In this document: piece after piece, positions 20,591 through 32,790 of the stretch | How positions within the stretch are numbered: the first letter of the stretch is position 1 | How the letters are laid out: each line of letters opens with the position of its first letter | Source of the DNA: Serripes groenlandicus | Lineage: Eukaryota; Mollusca; Bivalvia; Cardiida; Cardiidae | NCBI GenBank assembly: GCA_031761405.1 | Contig: JASEVX010000003.1 | Location: 145,777,527 to 145,841,526 of the forward strand | Reading direction: 5' to 3' | Length of the DNA: 64,000 nucleotides | Made by a program: the position numbers and the translations under genes | Notes under the pieces: generated by a model | Databases searched by the model: none | What the model saw: only the letters and a program-made list of their open reading frames with translations | Told to the model about the DNA's origin: nothing

Positions 20591-23045
20591 ACTGCTTCGC
20601 TGATGTCATGATAAATGGACTAATGGGTAATTTACCAAGGTAAACATGTTATAACTGATAAATGGACCGATAGTACGGGTAATTTACCAAGGTAAACATG
20701 TTATAACTGATAAATGGACCGATAGTACGGGTAATTTACCAAGGTAAACATGTTATAACTGATAAATGGACCGATAATACGGGTAATTTACCAAGGTAAA
20801 CATGTTATAACTGATAAATGGACCGATAGTACGGGTAATTTACCAAGGTAAACATGTTATAACTGATAAATGGACCGATAGTACGGGTAATTTACCAAGG
20901 TAAACATGTTATAACTGATAAATGGACCGATAGTACGGGTAATTCACCAAGGTAAACATGTTATAAATGATAAATGGACCGATAGTACGGGTAATTTACC
21001 AAGGTAAACATGTTATAACTGATAAATGGACCGATAGTACGGGTAATTCACCAAGGTAAACATGTTATAACTGATAAATGGACCGATAGTACGGGTAATT
21101 TACCAAGGTAAACATGTTATAACTGATACACGGACCGATAGTACGGGTAATTTACCAAGGTAAACATGTTATAACTGATAAATGGACCGATAGTACGGGT
21201 AATTTACCAAGGTAAACATGTTATTACTGATAAATGGACCGATAGTACGGATTAATTCACCAAGGTAAAGATGTTATAACTGATAAATGGACCGATAGTA
21301 CGGGTAATTTACCAAGGTAAACATGTTATAACTGATAAATGGACCGAAAGTACGGATTAATTCATCAAGGTAAACATGTTATAACTGATAAATGGACCGA
21401 TAGTACGGGTAATTTACCAAGGTAAACATGTTATAACTGATAAACGGACCGATAGTACGGGTAATTCACCAAGGTAAACATGTTATAACTGATAAACGGA
21501 CCGATAGTACGGGTAATTCACCAAGGTAAACATGTTATAACTGATAAATGGACCGATAGTACGTGTAATTTATTAAGGTAAACATGTTATAACTGATAAA
21601 TGGACCGATAGTACGGGTAATTTACCAAGGTAAACATGTTATAACTGATACACGGACCGATAGTACGGGTAATTTACCAAGGTAAACATGTTATAACTGA
21701 TACACGGACCGATAGTACGGGTAATTTACCAAGGTAAACATGTTATAACTGATACACGGACCGATAGTACGGGTAATTTACCAAGGTAAACATGTTATAA
21801 CTGATACACGGACCGATAGTACGGGTAATTCACAAAGGTAAACATGTTATAACTGATAAATGGACAGATAGTACGGGTAATTCACCAAGGTAAACGTGTT
21901 ATAACTGATAAATGGACCGATAGTACGGGTAATTTACCAAGGTAAACATGTTATAACTGATAAATGGACCGATAGTACGGGTAATTTACCAAGGTAAACA
22001 TGTTATAACTGATAAATGGACCGATAGTATGGATTAATTCACCAAGGTAAACATGTTATAACTGTTAAATGGACCGATAGTACGGGTAATTTACCAAGGT
22101 AAACATGTTATAACTGATAAATGGACCGATAGTACGGGTAATTTACCATGGTAAACATGTTATAACTGATAAACGGACCGATAGTACGGGTAATTTACCA
22201 AGGTAAACATGTTATAACTGATAAATGGACCGATAGTACGGGTAATTTACCAAGGTAAACATGTTATAACTGATAAATGGACCGATAGTACGGGTAATTC
22301 ACCAAGGTAAACATGTTATAACTGATACACGGACCGATAGTACGGGTAATTTACCAAGGTAAACATGTTATAACTGTTAAATGGACCGATAGTACGGGTA
22401 ATTTACCAAGGTAAACATGTTATAACTGATAAATGGACCGATAGTACGGGTAATTTACCAAGGTAAACATGTTATAACTGATAAATGGACCGATAGTACG
22501 GGTAATTTCCCAAGGTAAACATGTTATAACTGATAAATGGACCGATAGTACGGGTAATTCACCAAGGTAAACATGTTATAACTGATACGCGGACCGATAG
22601 TACGGGTAATTCACCAAGGTAAACATGTTATAACTGATTAATGGACCGATAGTACGGGTAATTTACCAAGGTAAACATGTTATAACTGATTAATGGACCG
22701 ATAGTACGGGTAATTTACCAAGGTAAACATGTTATAACTGATACACGGACCGATATTACGGGTAATTTACCAAGGTAAACATGTTATAACTGTTAAATGG
22801 ACCGATAGTACGGGTAATTTACCAAGGTAAACATGTTATAACTGATACACGGACCGATATTACGGGTAATTTACCGAGGTAAACATGTTATAACTGTTAA
22901 ATGGACCGACAGTACGGGTAATTTACCAAGGTAAACATGTTATAACTGATAAATGGACCGATAGTACGGGTAATTCACCAAGGTAAACATGTTATAACTG
23001 ATAAATGGACCGATAGTACGGGTAAACATGTTATAACTGATAAAC
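20591..23045. repeat. 52-bp satellite array, about 47 units, derived from a SINE
   Basis: Unit: aaggtaaacatgttataact followed by gataaatggaccgatagtac and gggtaatttacc. Common variants are gatacacgga, gttaaatgga and aattcacc. The unit aligns to the 3' portion of the adjacent family B SINE (gataaacgttaccagtagta, ctggtaacttacctaggaaa, cgccgtaatataact), so the array grew from a SINE. Confidence 0.9.
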
Positions 23046-23390
23046 GTTGCAAGCGTTGTAGACCGGCATACAAACACACCAGCAAGTGGGAAAAGGTTCA
23101 ACCTGGTATAAGGAAAAAATATCTTCTAAACATTGTTAAGTACGTTTTATTTTCAATATGATTTTTAACAAAATAACACCCCTGGTAAACTGTGGTCCGG
23201 GAAGATCGGTATGAATAGTTTTAAAACTATTCAGACAATCGCTCATTTACCTGTAACGACTCCTAACGGTAGAGAAAAACTCCGATCAAATTACAGCTGT
23301 TCAAAGGTAGATGAGAGTATTTGGCTGAATTTTCTATCGTCTGCTTAACCCTTTCCATCATACAACACACCTGCAGAAGACGACTTTGTG
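23046..23390. other. Non-coding, with MITE end fragments
   Basis: A MITE right end (agtgggaaaaggtt, about 23083-23097) follows the array and a MITE left end lies at 23348-23390 (accctttccatcatacaaca). No gene seen. Confidence 0.5.
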
Positions 23391-23534
23391 GAAAAGGGCC
23401 AAGTTAAAAGTAACAAGCTGAAGTTCGAAATGCTTTCATCTTATTTTTTACCATTGTCTAAACACGCAACGTTAATGCTTGAATGGAGTAACTGTAAGTA
23501 TTTTTATTGCCGTTGTACATTTGCTTTATTTGCT

Positions 23535-23704
23535 GTAGACAACACAATATATCTGCTACCTACTGATTGTGATAATACGTTGAAGCCTTGCCAGAAGGAA
23601 ATGGCATTGTTACTTATGTAACCATTGGAGATTCAGAAGACCCTACGTATCCAGACATGTTTAACATAGCATTAACTGTCCGTCTACATGTAATTCCCTT
23701 AATG
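23535..23704 (+). pseudogene. Possible degraded exon of a secreted or extracellular protein
   Basis: After a tttgctgtag acceptor-like site, one frame reads DCDNTLKPCQKE and a second frame, one base over, reads GNGIVTYVTIGDSEDPTYPD before a GTAAGT. The sense-looking sequence across a one-base shift suggests a decayed exon. No family recognised. Confidence 0.25.
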
Positions 23705-23732
23705 TAAGTACAGACAGAAATATACGTCTGGG

Positions 23733-24010
23733 ACTATACCGCCTGCAAGAGAACTCCTGGGACAATAGTTCTAATTCAATCGTTAGACACTACATCAAAA
23801 ACTATACTGCATGCAAGAGAACTCCTGGGACACTAGTTCTAAGTCAATCGTTAGACACTACATCAGAAACTATACTGCATGCAAGAGAACGCCTGGGACA
23901 ATAGTTCTAAGTCAATCGTTAGACACTACATCAGAAACTATATTGCATGCAAGAGAACTCCTTGGACAATAGTTCTAAGTCAATCGTTAGACACTACATC
24001 TGAGACTATA
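23733..24010. repeat. About 68-bp tandem repeat, four units
   Basis: Units share ctgcatgcaagagaactcct, gggacaatagttctaa and gtcaatcgttagacactaca. Confidence 0.85.
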
Positions 24011-24131
24011 CTGCAATCAAGTGGACACTGAAGACCCTGGTGAGACTGTGTGTTTTAATCTATTATCCGAATCGTTTCTGTACAAGACAACATAATTCGT
24101 CAGATGTGACTCATATAATATATTCCTACAG

Positions 24132-24226
24132 GTTTCAGTCATATGAGCATTGATGTGACCGTTAATTGGACAAGTGAAACGACATCGTTATATTACAATG
24201 GTTCATTAAGTCAGTATATGAGGTTA
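24132..24226 (+). other. Possible internal exon
   Basis: Flanked by tattcctacag and gttagg, it is open in the frame reading FSHMSIDVTVNWTSETTSLY, which carries two N-glycosylation-like sites (NWT, NGS). It does not join in frame with the candidate at 23535-23704. Weak support. Confidence 0.25.
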
Positions 24227-24504
24227 GGTAAAAATTGACTTTTGTGAACAGTGTAGATCCAGACTCTAAACTTGTCACATATAACTTACACACGCTTAAC
24301 ATGTGTAGATTCCGATAAGACTGAACAGGTGGATACGATAAGCATTTCCTACACTGTTCAGAAATGCTAACGTGTAATCTTCCTCATACATTGGCTCAAC
24401 TATGAACATACACTTTGGAATTGACATCATTTAAGTGTCGCCATCTTCGCTACACCAGGTCGCTTTGTTTATTGTATGTGCTTCGAGTCGCGATATATAT
24501 ATCG

Positions 24505-24712
24505 CAGCAGACGACTTTGAAAGCATCTGGTTTAAACTATGGTAAACCTCTATAAGTGAAAGTTTAATCTATGAACAGAGTTGAAAACTAGTTGGCAAAT
24601 GAGAAATTGCTCACTATGTGCAGTTTTCCCATTTTACCACAATCTTTTAAAAAGTCGTCTGCTGCAGAGTCATCAGAAAGCGTCTAAAAGCGTCTATATT
24701 TGGGGAAGAGTA
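24505..24712 (+). mobile_element. MITE copy, ends decayed
   Basis: cgcagcagacgactttgaaa, gagaaattgctcactatg, and gtcgtctgctgcagagtcat in the usual order. Confidence 0.65.
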
Positions 24713-24847
24713 GTCGGTTATACCGAAGACTATCTATCGAGGAGTCATGAGTTAGTTCGAATCTCGATTATTAATTATTTCACAAAAATGACAAAAGTCA
24801 CATATAACAGAAATACTGTTGTTTTGTTTTAAACTTATTTATTTTAC

Positions 24848-25033
24848 ATCGATTGCGAAACAAGCCTTGGGCTTAGATTAATCACGCTCGATGTCTGCTT
24901 CCTGGAGACTTCACCAGTACTCGCGCCGTTTGTGTGGAAAAATTCCAAAGTCAGGACCCGCTCATCACGGGACTCGAACCAGGGACCTTTGATATGAGAG
25001 GCCGACGCTCTACCTCTGCACCACTGTCTTCCA
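24848..25033 (-). mobile_element. tRNA-derived SINE (different head)
   Basis: Minus strand reads cagtggtgcagaggtagagc (A box) and ggtccctggttcgagtcccg (B box), then a tRNA-unrelated body. The motif agaaatact occurs on both sides, and may be part of the target duplication. Confidence 0.65.
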
Positions 25034-25362
25034 GAAATACTTAACAGAAATACTGTTGAAACAGCATTAAACTTCAGTTAATAAATACATTGTCGAACCT
25101 TATAATTACCTTTTTTTCAGAAAATACTTTAGTATAAATAGTTAAGTTAAAGTAAGGAAGTCCTTCTGCTCACACTACTCAAGCGTGACACCTGCAGCCC
25201 CTAGGGCGCCTCTTTGTACGCAGGTAAACAATCAACTACCTGTTCGTGGGGCATTGTGGGAGATTTGAGTCATGGCGGATGTTTGGTGATAAACTTTTTC
25301 GAAAACTCTGACTCAACTCACGGCATTTTCTATATTGTGTTGCCTTTAATAATAAGAAAAAG

Positions 25363-25420
25363 ATGGAATTATTAAAAACATTCTCGTGTTGTTTTCTTGT
25401 GATACTATCTATAACACATG
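25363..25420 (+). CDS. First coding exon of an unidentified secreted protein
   Basis: ATG followed by MELLKTFSCCFLVILSITH, a typical signal peptide (polar start, hydrophobic core), then GTAAGT at 25421. The exon is 58 nt and ends in phase 1, as does exon 1 of the WAP/acidic gene. Read-through of the donor gives a 68-residue frame without family features. No downstream exon was found before the LINE at 26793, so the rest of the gene may lie far away or be lost. A TATAAA is near 25134 but upstream ATGs make the start site unclear. Confidence 0.4.
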
Positions 25421-26200
25421 GTAAGTCACGATGTTATAATTGCCGTCTGCGGCCCATTTACCTTGAAACGGGTGACACAGTTTGGGAACTTCGTCGGTTG
25501 ACAATCTTCTCTTTGAATATATATGGTATATATATACGAAGGTGTGTTTCGGGTCATGGGTTTTGGTGAAACAAAAACCTGTCTACGAAAACAATATGTT
25601 TGCTCTATTTGGTCACCATCTATGTTTATTGCCAGACGAATTTGAAAATAATATATTGTCCTGAAGTTCCCGTTTGATTTAAAAACAAAATGGCCCATTA
25701 AATTATTGTTGAATGAAGGTCCACAAAAGGAGTTTTATCTACATGATAGATACCGCAGGGGCGCTATATTACAGGGATATGAAACGCGTGCGGTTACATC
25801 AGCCTTATCAGTAATATGTTGGCCTCGTTTCGTACGGGTGTCGGCGATTTTGTTTCACCCATTCCGGTAGATAACGGCCTTAACTTGCATAAGATAACGG
25901 TTACTTGCGCGTAAATACGACTGTTTTCGTTTATTCTCTCTCGCTTTCAGGTACCAGGGACACACAATATAGACTCCTTTGCATTACTATTTCAGCTTTA
26001 TCAGCCACGATTCTCCGACATAAATCATCGAAATTCTTTAAAAAGTACCAAGCGAAGTAAATAACCATTTGCCGTTTAAGAATTTATGATTCATGAGCAT
26101 ATTTTCCTTTTAAAAACATTTTTTGCCTTTTATTTTAATCATAATTACATTTACAATCTTATAGATAGATATATTTGCAAAATGTATTGCCGAGGATGAT
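25421..26200. other. Non-coding, no supported feature
   Basis: Possible intron of the gene starting at 25363. No exon with clear homology seen. Confidence 0.3.
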
Positions 26201-26204
26201 TTCG

Positions 26205-26461
26205 AATTTGTCTGCTGCAGAATTTAAGAATGTTGAGAAGGGTTATATAAGAAGACGATTTCTGACGCCTCTGCAGATGACGGCTTTTTGAAAACATAGT
26301 GACAAAAGAAGAAATTGCACAAAACGTGCAATTTCTCCTTTTGCCACAATGTTTTCCACTTTTAGTCATAGGTTATCCATTCAATTATAGAGATTTTCTA
26401 TTTTTTGACAAAATACGTTCAAAGTCGTATGCTGCAGCATTGTCGTATAAGCGAAAGGTTT
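26205..26461 (+). mobile_element. MITE copy with an adjacent end fragment
   Basis: A right-end fragment at 26205-26247 (tgtctgctgcagaattt) is followed by a copy running from gacgatttctgacgcctctg through aaattgcacaaaacgtgcaa to a decayed right end at 26461. Confidence 0.65.
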
Positions 26462-26773
26462 AAGCCATATGTTGCAGGTTTGTGGTATGTGGATCATGGC
26501 AGAAAAATATCATGTTTCTGCTTAGCAGATTGAAAGCTTTAGCTCATTTAGCTCAATATATAGAAATGTTGCAAAAAGATATTTTTCTCAAGGGTCTCAA
26601 CTCAAACAGATTTTAAATTTTATTGGAACTATCAACATATGCACAACATTTGGTTTGAATTATTTTCTTTTCGGATTAAGTTCTTAGTTCAGATTAAGTG
26701 TGCCGACAGTTTCATTGCCCTTTGTGCCAAGCAATAGATGTCAAAGTATATATTATTCTTCTCATTCCCCATT

Positions 26774-26792
26774 TATCCCTTTCCCTCATATA
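26774..26792 (+). mobile_element. Left end of a MITE split by a LINE
   Basis: TA|TCCCTTTCCCTCATATA, continued at 32208 after the LINE. Confidence 0.75.
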
Positions 26793-27024
26793 CTGTGGTT
26801 ATTGGATGCCTGTTGGAACAAGCACATGTATACTGTGCTCTCCATAAATGTTGAATATAATAAAGTTTATTAAGATGTAAAAGGGAATCAAATTCACCAA
26901 AAGATGGATTATGATAGAAACTCAGTGTCTATGAAATTTTAACTGTGAAACTTAAAGGACTATAACAGAATTCTGGTAAAAACATTACTTCACTGTTTCT
27001 ATTATATAAAATTCAAATAACAAG

Positions 27025-27787
27025 ATGGCTGTCAATGTTACTCAGACAATAATGGATACTATATTTAATATGTCTAGCAGTATCATAGATTTTTCTGGCT
27101 TCTCAGAATCCTCAACAGAAGATATTCAGATGCAGTTTCCTGACTTTGTTACAGTTACAGTAAATAAGAAAAGTGTAACTGTTCTTCTAGACTGTAGAGA
27201 AAATTTGATGAAATTAAATAAAGAGTTGTGGAAACAGTATAAACCCTATGCATCATCAAAACAAAATGGGGATATTTTTAAAATTCCTTTTGGAGAAAGT
27301 GGTCAAGTTATTACATGTACAATATACTTTACAACAAACACTATACTAATCCAAGGAAATGACTTATCAAGATTTTCTTCAACAATGTAACAAAATTGAG
27401 ACAGACTCACAGAAAATAATATCTATGCAGCCCAGTAGTCTGCTTGAGGAGGCAAGGGTGAAGTGTCTTCCACCTTTAACCTCTACACCCAGCGCTTCCC
27501 AACAAACAGAACTAAAGACTGTTTTTACAGAGCGATTACATGTACCAACACAAGATGAGAGTGGAAGCATTATAAATGGACAGGATTCGCTTATCATAAA
27601 TCTGAATCAAAACACTAGTGCTACTTTTCCTACACTGGATATAAGTACACACTCAGACACTATTATAAGTGATCTGCTAACAATGATAAGGGACCTACAG
27701 GCAAAAGTCCAAACTCTAAAGACAGTTGTAAATGAATTACAAGAAAGGGATTCAAAGAACTCAAAGGGGGAGAAATTAATACAATAA
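27025..27787 (+). pseudogene. LINE ORF1, N-terminal part with coiled coil
   Basis: Two overlapping frames (27025-27390 and 27359-27787) join by a one-base shift near 27365. The first begins MAVNVTQTIMDTIFNMSSS and includes a strand-rich block ending TNTILIQGN. The second continues with YQDFLQQCNKIE, a Ser/Thr-rich linker and a heptad-like end (LLTMIRDLQAKVQTLKTVVN), a likely coiled coil for ORF1p oligomerisation. ORF1 proteins bind element RNA in the retrotransposition particle. Confidence 0.65.
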
Positions 27788-27863
27788 AAAAACAGTCACC
27801 AAGAAACTGTAATTAACAAATCTACAAACACCTCAAACATTTAGGCAAACAATTAGGAAGAAT

Positions 27864-28598
27864 TTGACTCCAGTTTATGAAGGACAGACATCCCACTGTG
27901 AAGTAAACACTGCTAAGGTCACGACCACTATCTGTAGTCAGTCTGCAGGTGACTTATGTAATACTACATTAATTAATGGAGTTCTGGGTTATGGTGTCTA
28001 TCACTTTAATGAGCCCATTACAGAGCCCATTAAACAGCTGGAAAACCCTTACCCAAGAAATGAAAGTGCAACCTCAATTGACCAAAATAACTTCTCACAC
28101 AGGGAAATTTCACAAAATGACAAAATCCTCATAGTAGGCGATTCTATTCTGAAATATATTAATAGTAAAGGGCTAGAAAAGAATGTTGATGTAAGAACAT
28201 GCAGATGTGCCACAGTTAAAGATATAAAGAATAGGCTGTTGAGGACAGACCTACAGACATATTCGAGTATTATCATCCACATAGGTGGAAATGATATAAG
28301 CAGAGGTGATACTATCTGGAATGTCCAATCTGACTTAATGAATTTAATTGACTTCCTGGAACATAAAAAACACAATATACACATAATCATGGCAGAAATC
28401 ACTCCAAGAACTGACTGCAACACTAAACAACTAAACAATGTTTACAAGGAATTGTGTCAAAGGCGTGGCCATACATTCATACGCAGTTATGATGAGTTTG
28501 TGGATACTCATGGATACCTGATGAACAAACAACCTGTATACTACGGACGGAATACACATCAACGAAAATGGAACCACAGTTTTCTTAAAGAACATTAA
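27864..28598 (+). pseudogene. LINE ORF1, SGNH (GDSL) hydrolase domain
   Basis: No ATG opens this frame; it is a continuation of ORF1 after a break. Residues about 90-240 form an SGNH hydrolase: ILIVGDSILKY holds the nucleophile Ser (block I) and IIHIGGNDIS holds the block III Asn. At the expected C-terminal Asp-x-x-His the sequence reads GRNTHQRK, so the acid residue looks lost. Esterase-like ORF1 proteins are known in CR1-group LINEs. The stop at 28598 comes from a frameshift. Confidence 0.75.
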
Positions 28599-28633
28599 TA
28601 AACACATTCAAATTCTAAAAAAAATCAAGAAAA

Positions 28634-28762
28634 ATGAGCAAACACGTTTGCTACTATTGTGGTGAAAGCGGACACTCAATGCAAGTTTGCAGACATGGGA
28701 AATCGATAAAATGCCATGACTGTGGAAACTATGGACACAAAAAGAAATATTGCCCTCTATAA
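28634..28762 (+). pseudogene. LINE ORF1 C-terminus, two CCHC zinc knuckles
   Basis: A 42-residue frame carries CYYCGESGHSMQVC and CHDCGNYGHKKKYC, two retroviral-type C-x2-C-x4-H-x4-C knuckles for nucleic-acid binding. It lies 36 bp after the SGNH frame, in a different frame, and was probably the end of the same ORF1 protein. Confidence 0.75.
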
Positions 28763-28898
28763 AATGCGGGCAAAGAGGATGTCGCCGATTATATAAAATC
28801 ATATCAGTCATTGCTCTAGTTATAACCAGACATTTTTACTGACTAGCTGCAACAATCCTTTCAGTGTCCTTGAAAATGACTCTTCCATTGCATGTTCT

Positions 28899-31800
28899 GT
28901 GTGTGAAAATGATTTTCAAAATTGTATCTGTATTTCTAAATCTCATGAGGTCCAAATCAATTTCCACAAATCAGTCGTAAATAACCAATACTATGACATG
29001 ATTGTACCTTCTAAAATTTTATTGTATATTTACTTTATCATTTTGTGTTTTATAATTGCTAATTTATGTCTAACAGAAAAAACAAAGACAGATAATGTAA
29101 ATGAAATTATTCGTATTGAACACAAAAATAGAGACTATAAATTCCAAACAGAAAAAAGTAACAATATTACTAAAAATGCAGAGTATCAGTCAAAACAGAC
29201 CTCACAACAATTTGACCAAGACTTTGACCTTGTAAAAAAGGGTCTCAAAATTGGATCCCTAAATGTTCGCCAACTGCTTCCGAAATTGGAAGAAATCAAA
29301 ATGTGTTTAACTAATCTAAATAGTTTAGATGTTCTTGGATTATGTGAAACATTCCTAAACCCTGATATAAATGACTCAGAATTGAACATTGGAGGTTTTA
29401 CATTTGAACGAAAAGACAGAACAAGTAGAAGTGGAGGAGGTCTACTTGTTTACATAAAACACAATTTAAATTATAGAAGAAGAGTAGATTTGGAATTAAA
29501 TGAATCTGAAACAATGTGGATAGAATTTAATTTTCCTTACTCAAGACCACTATTAACATGCTTCATTTACCGCCCACCAAATTCTCTAACCTCATGGATA
29601 GACAATTTTGAGGAAGAAATAATATCAGCTTCATCAGAAAATCATGAACTTATCTTACTTGGTGACTTTAATATCAATTATTATCCACATTGTACCAATA
29701 AGAAATGGCTAAATATGGTAGCTATGTACAGTCTAACACAGTTAGTTAATGTTCCAACACGTGTTACTGAAAACTCTTCTTCGATTATAGACCACATCTA
29801 TGCATCAATACCTGATAACATCTGTGAAACTCAAGTACCACATTTTGCAATTAGTGATCATTTTCCTGTTTGTTTTACTCATAAAGTGGCTACAACAACA
29901 TATAAAGGCAATCACATAACTATGAAATATAAGTCATATAAACACTTTAATGAAGAACAATTTCGAAATGACTTATCCTGTTCATCATTTGATGAAATTT
30001 TTCAACATGAAGATCCAGATTTTTGTTTAAATATGTTTTATGAAAAGTTTCTAAATGTTCTTGACCATCATGCTCCTTGCAAACAAAAACGGATAAAATC
30101 ATTTCGCCAGCCCCAATGGTACAGTAACAACATTAATTTGCTTCGGAAACAAAGAAATGATTACCATAAACAGAAAGACTGGATTAATTACAGAAAATGG
30201 CGCAACAAAACATCAGCAGCGATTAAAAATGCGAAACAAAAATACTTTATGCATGCAATAGACCAAAATAAAGATACTAAAACTTTATGGAAATATATAA
30301 GAGAGTTACATCCGAGAGAAAATCCTGGTTTTCCCACTCAATTAAAGGAAGGAGATGCAGTACTCACGCAAACACCAGAAATAGTTCAAAAATTAAATAC
30401 CCATTTTTGTGAAATAGCTGATAAAATTAAAACTCTAAAACATGCACCAAATCATCAACTACTTCGCCAGTTTATATCTACCAAAATAAACAAAATTGAG
30501 ATTGATACCAAATTCAAAACTACACCTATTAAACCTGAGAAAGTGATATTGTATACATATAAATAAAGGCACTGGTCTGGATGGTTTGGGACCAAAAATT
30601 TTAAAATTAGCTGCAAGAGAAATTTGCCTACCATTAACACACATTATCAACATGTGTCTTAAGTATAATACTTTTCCCAGTTGTTTAAAAAAGCTAGGAT
30701 TAGACCCATTTTCAAGTCGGGTGACAAGGAACTGCCTGAAAACTACAGACCTATATCAATTTTACCAACTATCTCTAAAAGCATTGAAAAGCATATTGCT
30801 TCTCTTATCACATACTATTTACAGGAAAAGGACCTCCTTCATAAATACCAATCAGGTTTCAGAAAAAATCACTCCTGTCAGTCTGCTCTTTCAAAATTAA
30901 TTGATGATTGGCTCTATGCAATTGACCAGGGTAATATTGTTGGAGCAGTATTCTTAGACATGAAGAAAGCTTTTGATTTAGTAGATCACAAAATCCTTCT
31001 TGAAAAACTAGCCATCTACAACTTTCATACAGATGCAGTAAAATTGATAAAGTCTTACTTATGTGATAGGACGCAACAAGTCCAATTCAATAATACAACA
31101 TCTTCCCCCGGAATAATAAAGTATGGAGTCCCCCAAGGCTCCATTCTAGGCCCGATATTGTTTCTTATATATGTAAATGATATGCCACTCTATACAACTA
31201 ATACTGAAATTGATATGTATGCTGATGATGCAACCTTTCACACTGCAAATAAAGACCCCAAAATAATAAAAGAAAATATCCAGACAGATTTAGGAAATAT
31301 CAACCTATGGTGTCAGAACAATGGCATGTATATAAATACAAATAAAACAAAGACAATGCTTTTCGGAACAACACAAAAACTTAAACATCAAAATTCTCTG
31401 AGTGTAACCATAAATAATAATGTTATTAGCAGCACAGATAGTCATAAACTACTTGGTGTCCATATTGATAATAAATTAACATGGGATTCACATGTTAGTT
31501 ATCTATGTAAAGCAGTTGCTGCCCGACTTGCATTATTGCAAAGATTGAAAATATATCTTCCCATGCATGCTAGAAAAGTTTTTTATTCTTCGTACATTTT
31601 ACCATTATTGGATAACTGCTGTACAGTTTGGGGTTCATGTTCTCAAAACAATATGGAAGCAATAACGAAACTTCAAAAACGAGCCATCGGCTGATATGTT
31701 TAGACTCCTAAATTGGCTTCCATTTAAAACGAGAGTCCACTATCTCAAATGTGTGATGATCTATAAATCTCTTCACAACCTAACACCTGAGTATATGAAT

Positions 31801-32013
31801 AATAGACTTATTCCAGTAAGCGATACAAATTATTCTTTGCGATCTGCAGCAAACTTGAACCTTAAATTAGATAAACCAAAAACAAATACTTGGAAACGAT
31901 CCCTAACATACTCTGGCTCAGACCTTTGGAATAAACTACCCTTACAAATAAAATCATCAGAATCTCTAAACACATTTAAAGACAAATGTTATCAGTATTT
32001 TCACACTACGTAA
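28899..32013 (+). pseudogene. LINE ORF2, AP endonuclease and reverse transcriptase, frameshifted
   Basis: Frames 28899-30566, about 30560-30690, 30681-31694 and 31696-32013 join through three one-base shifts. The N-terminus has a hydrophobic stretch (LLYIYFIILCFIIANLCL). The endonuclease shows SLNVRQL, LCETFL, FIYRPPNS, LLGDFNINY and ISDHFPV. The RT shows YRPISILP, SGFRKNHS, FLDMKKAFD, GVPQGSILGP and the catalytic YADD. The C-terminal part (LNWLPFKTRVHY, SGSDLWNKLP) is typical of the CR1/L2 group. There is no RNase H. Confidence 0.85.
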
Positions 32014-32207
32014 TAAGTATCGTCTACATTTATGCATGTCATACATGAAATTTTCAGAAATGACTTCATAACATATATAATGTTTTTCCCCTATGATCTT
32101 ATGTCAGTACTTCAAAAAAGAGGGCCTCATGGGAGATTAGTTATAATAACTAAATGAGTTTGTACCCTCTTTAAATAAAGTATTATTATTATTATTATTA
32201 TTATTAT

Positions 32208-32429
32208 ACCTCTGCAGTAGATGGCTTTAGACAATTTCTTTTTATGTCACTAATTTAGTGACATAAAAAGAAATTGCTCAAAACGAGCAATTTCTCCTTT
32301 TGCCACAATGTTTTCCACTTTTAGTCATACATGCATAGGTTATCAATTCAATTATATAGATTTTCTATTTTTTTTGCAAAATATGTTCAAAGTTGTCTGC
32401 TGCAGAATTGTCGTATGATGGAAAAGGTT
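32208..32429 (+). mobile_element. Remainder of the MITE split by the LINE
   Basis: Resumes acctctgcagtagatggctt, passes through aaaagaaattgctcaaaacg and ends tgatggaaaaggt|ta. About 14 bp between catata and cctctgcag are missing at the insertion point. Confidence 0.75.
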
Positions 32430-32451
32430 ATCCAGAAAGAAACCATATTTA

Positions 32452-32620
32452 ACCCTTTTTCTCAAATATGCTAATTTAAGTCATTAGTTTTGACAAAAAT
32501 ATGATGATAACAATCTGTGCAATTTTAAGTTTGATCTTTAATATTTTGTGGAAAGGAAGAATTTGTCCACATTTTGGATGATTTCTTCTTTTGCTACACA
32601 GTTAGCAAATGGAGAGGGCT
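32452..32620 (+). mobile_element. Diverged MITE piece
   Basis: taaccctttttctcaaatat start and tttcttcttttgctacacag, no clear right end. Confidence 0.4.
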
Positions 32621-32790
32621 GCAGAAACATTTACATTTTTTACATTAAAAGGTAGACAGGATCTTACTGTCCAGAGACATGTACAAGCTGATCTGGATAT
32701 GCGCAGGTGGCAAAGACCCCCTCCCCCTCAATCGTTCAGTCTGGTAAGACATGGCACAGATAATGATTAAAAATTGAGGTCAAAATTATA

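Larger units (their letters stand above)
26793..32207 (+). mobile_element. CR1/L2-type non-LTR retrotransposon, near full length, decayed
   Basis: About 5.4 kb, with a 5' leader of about 230 bp, ORF1 pieces (N-terminal domain and coiled coil, SGNH hydrolase, two CCHC knuckles), ORF2 (AP endonuclease and RT) and a (ATT)n 3' tail at 32181-32207. Both borders are set by the interrupted MITE. Several frameshifts in both ORFs make it inactive. Confidence 0.85.
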
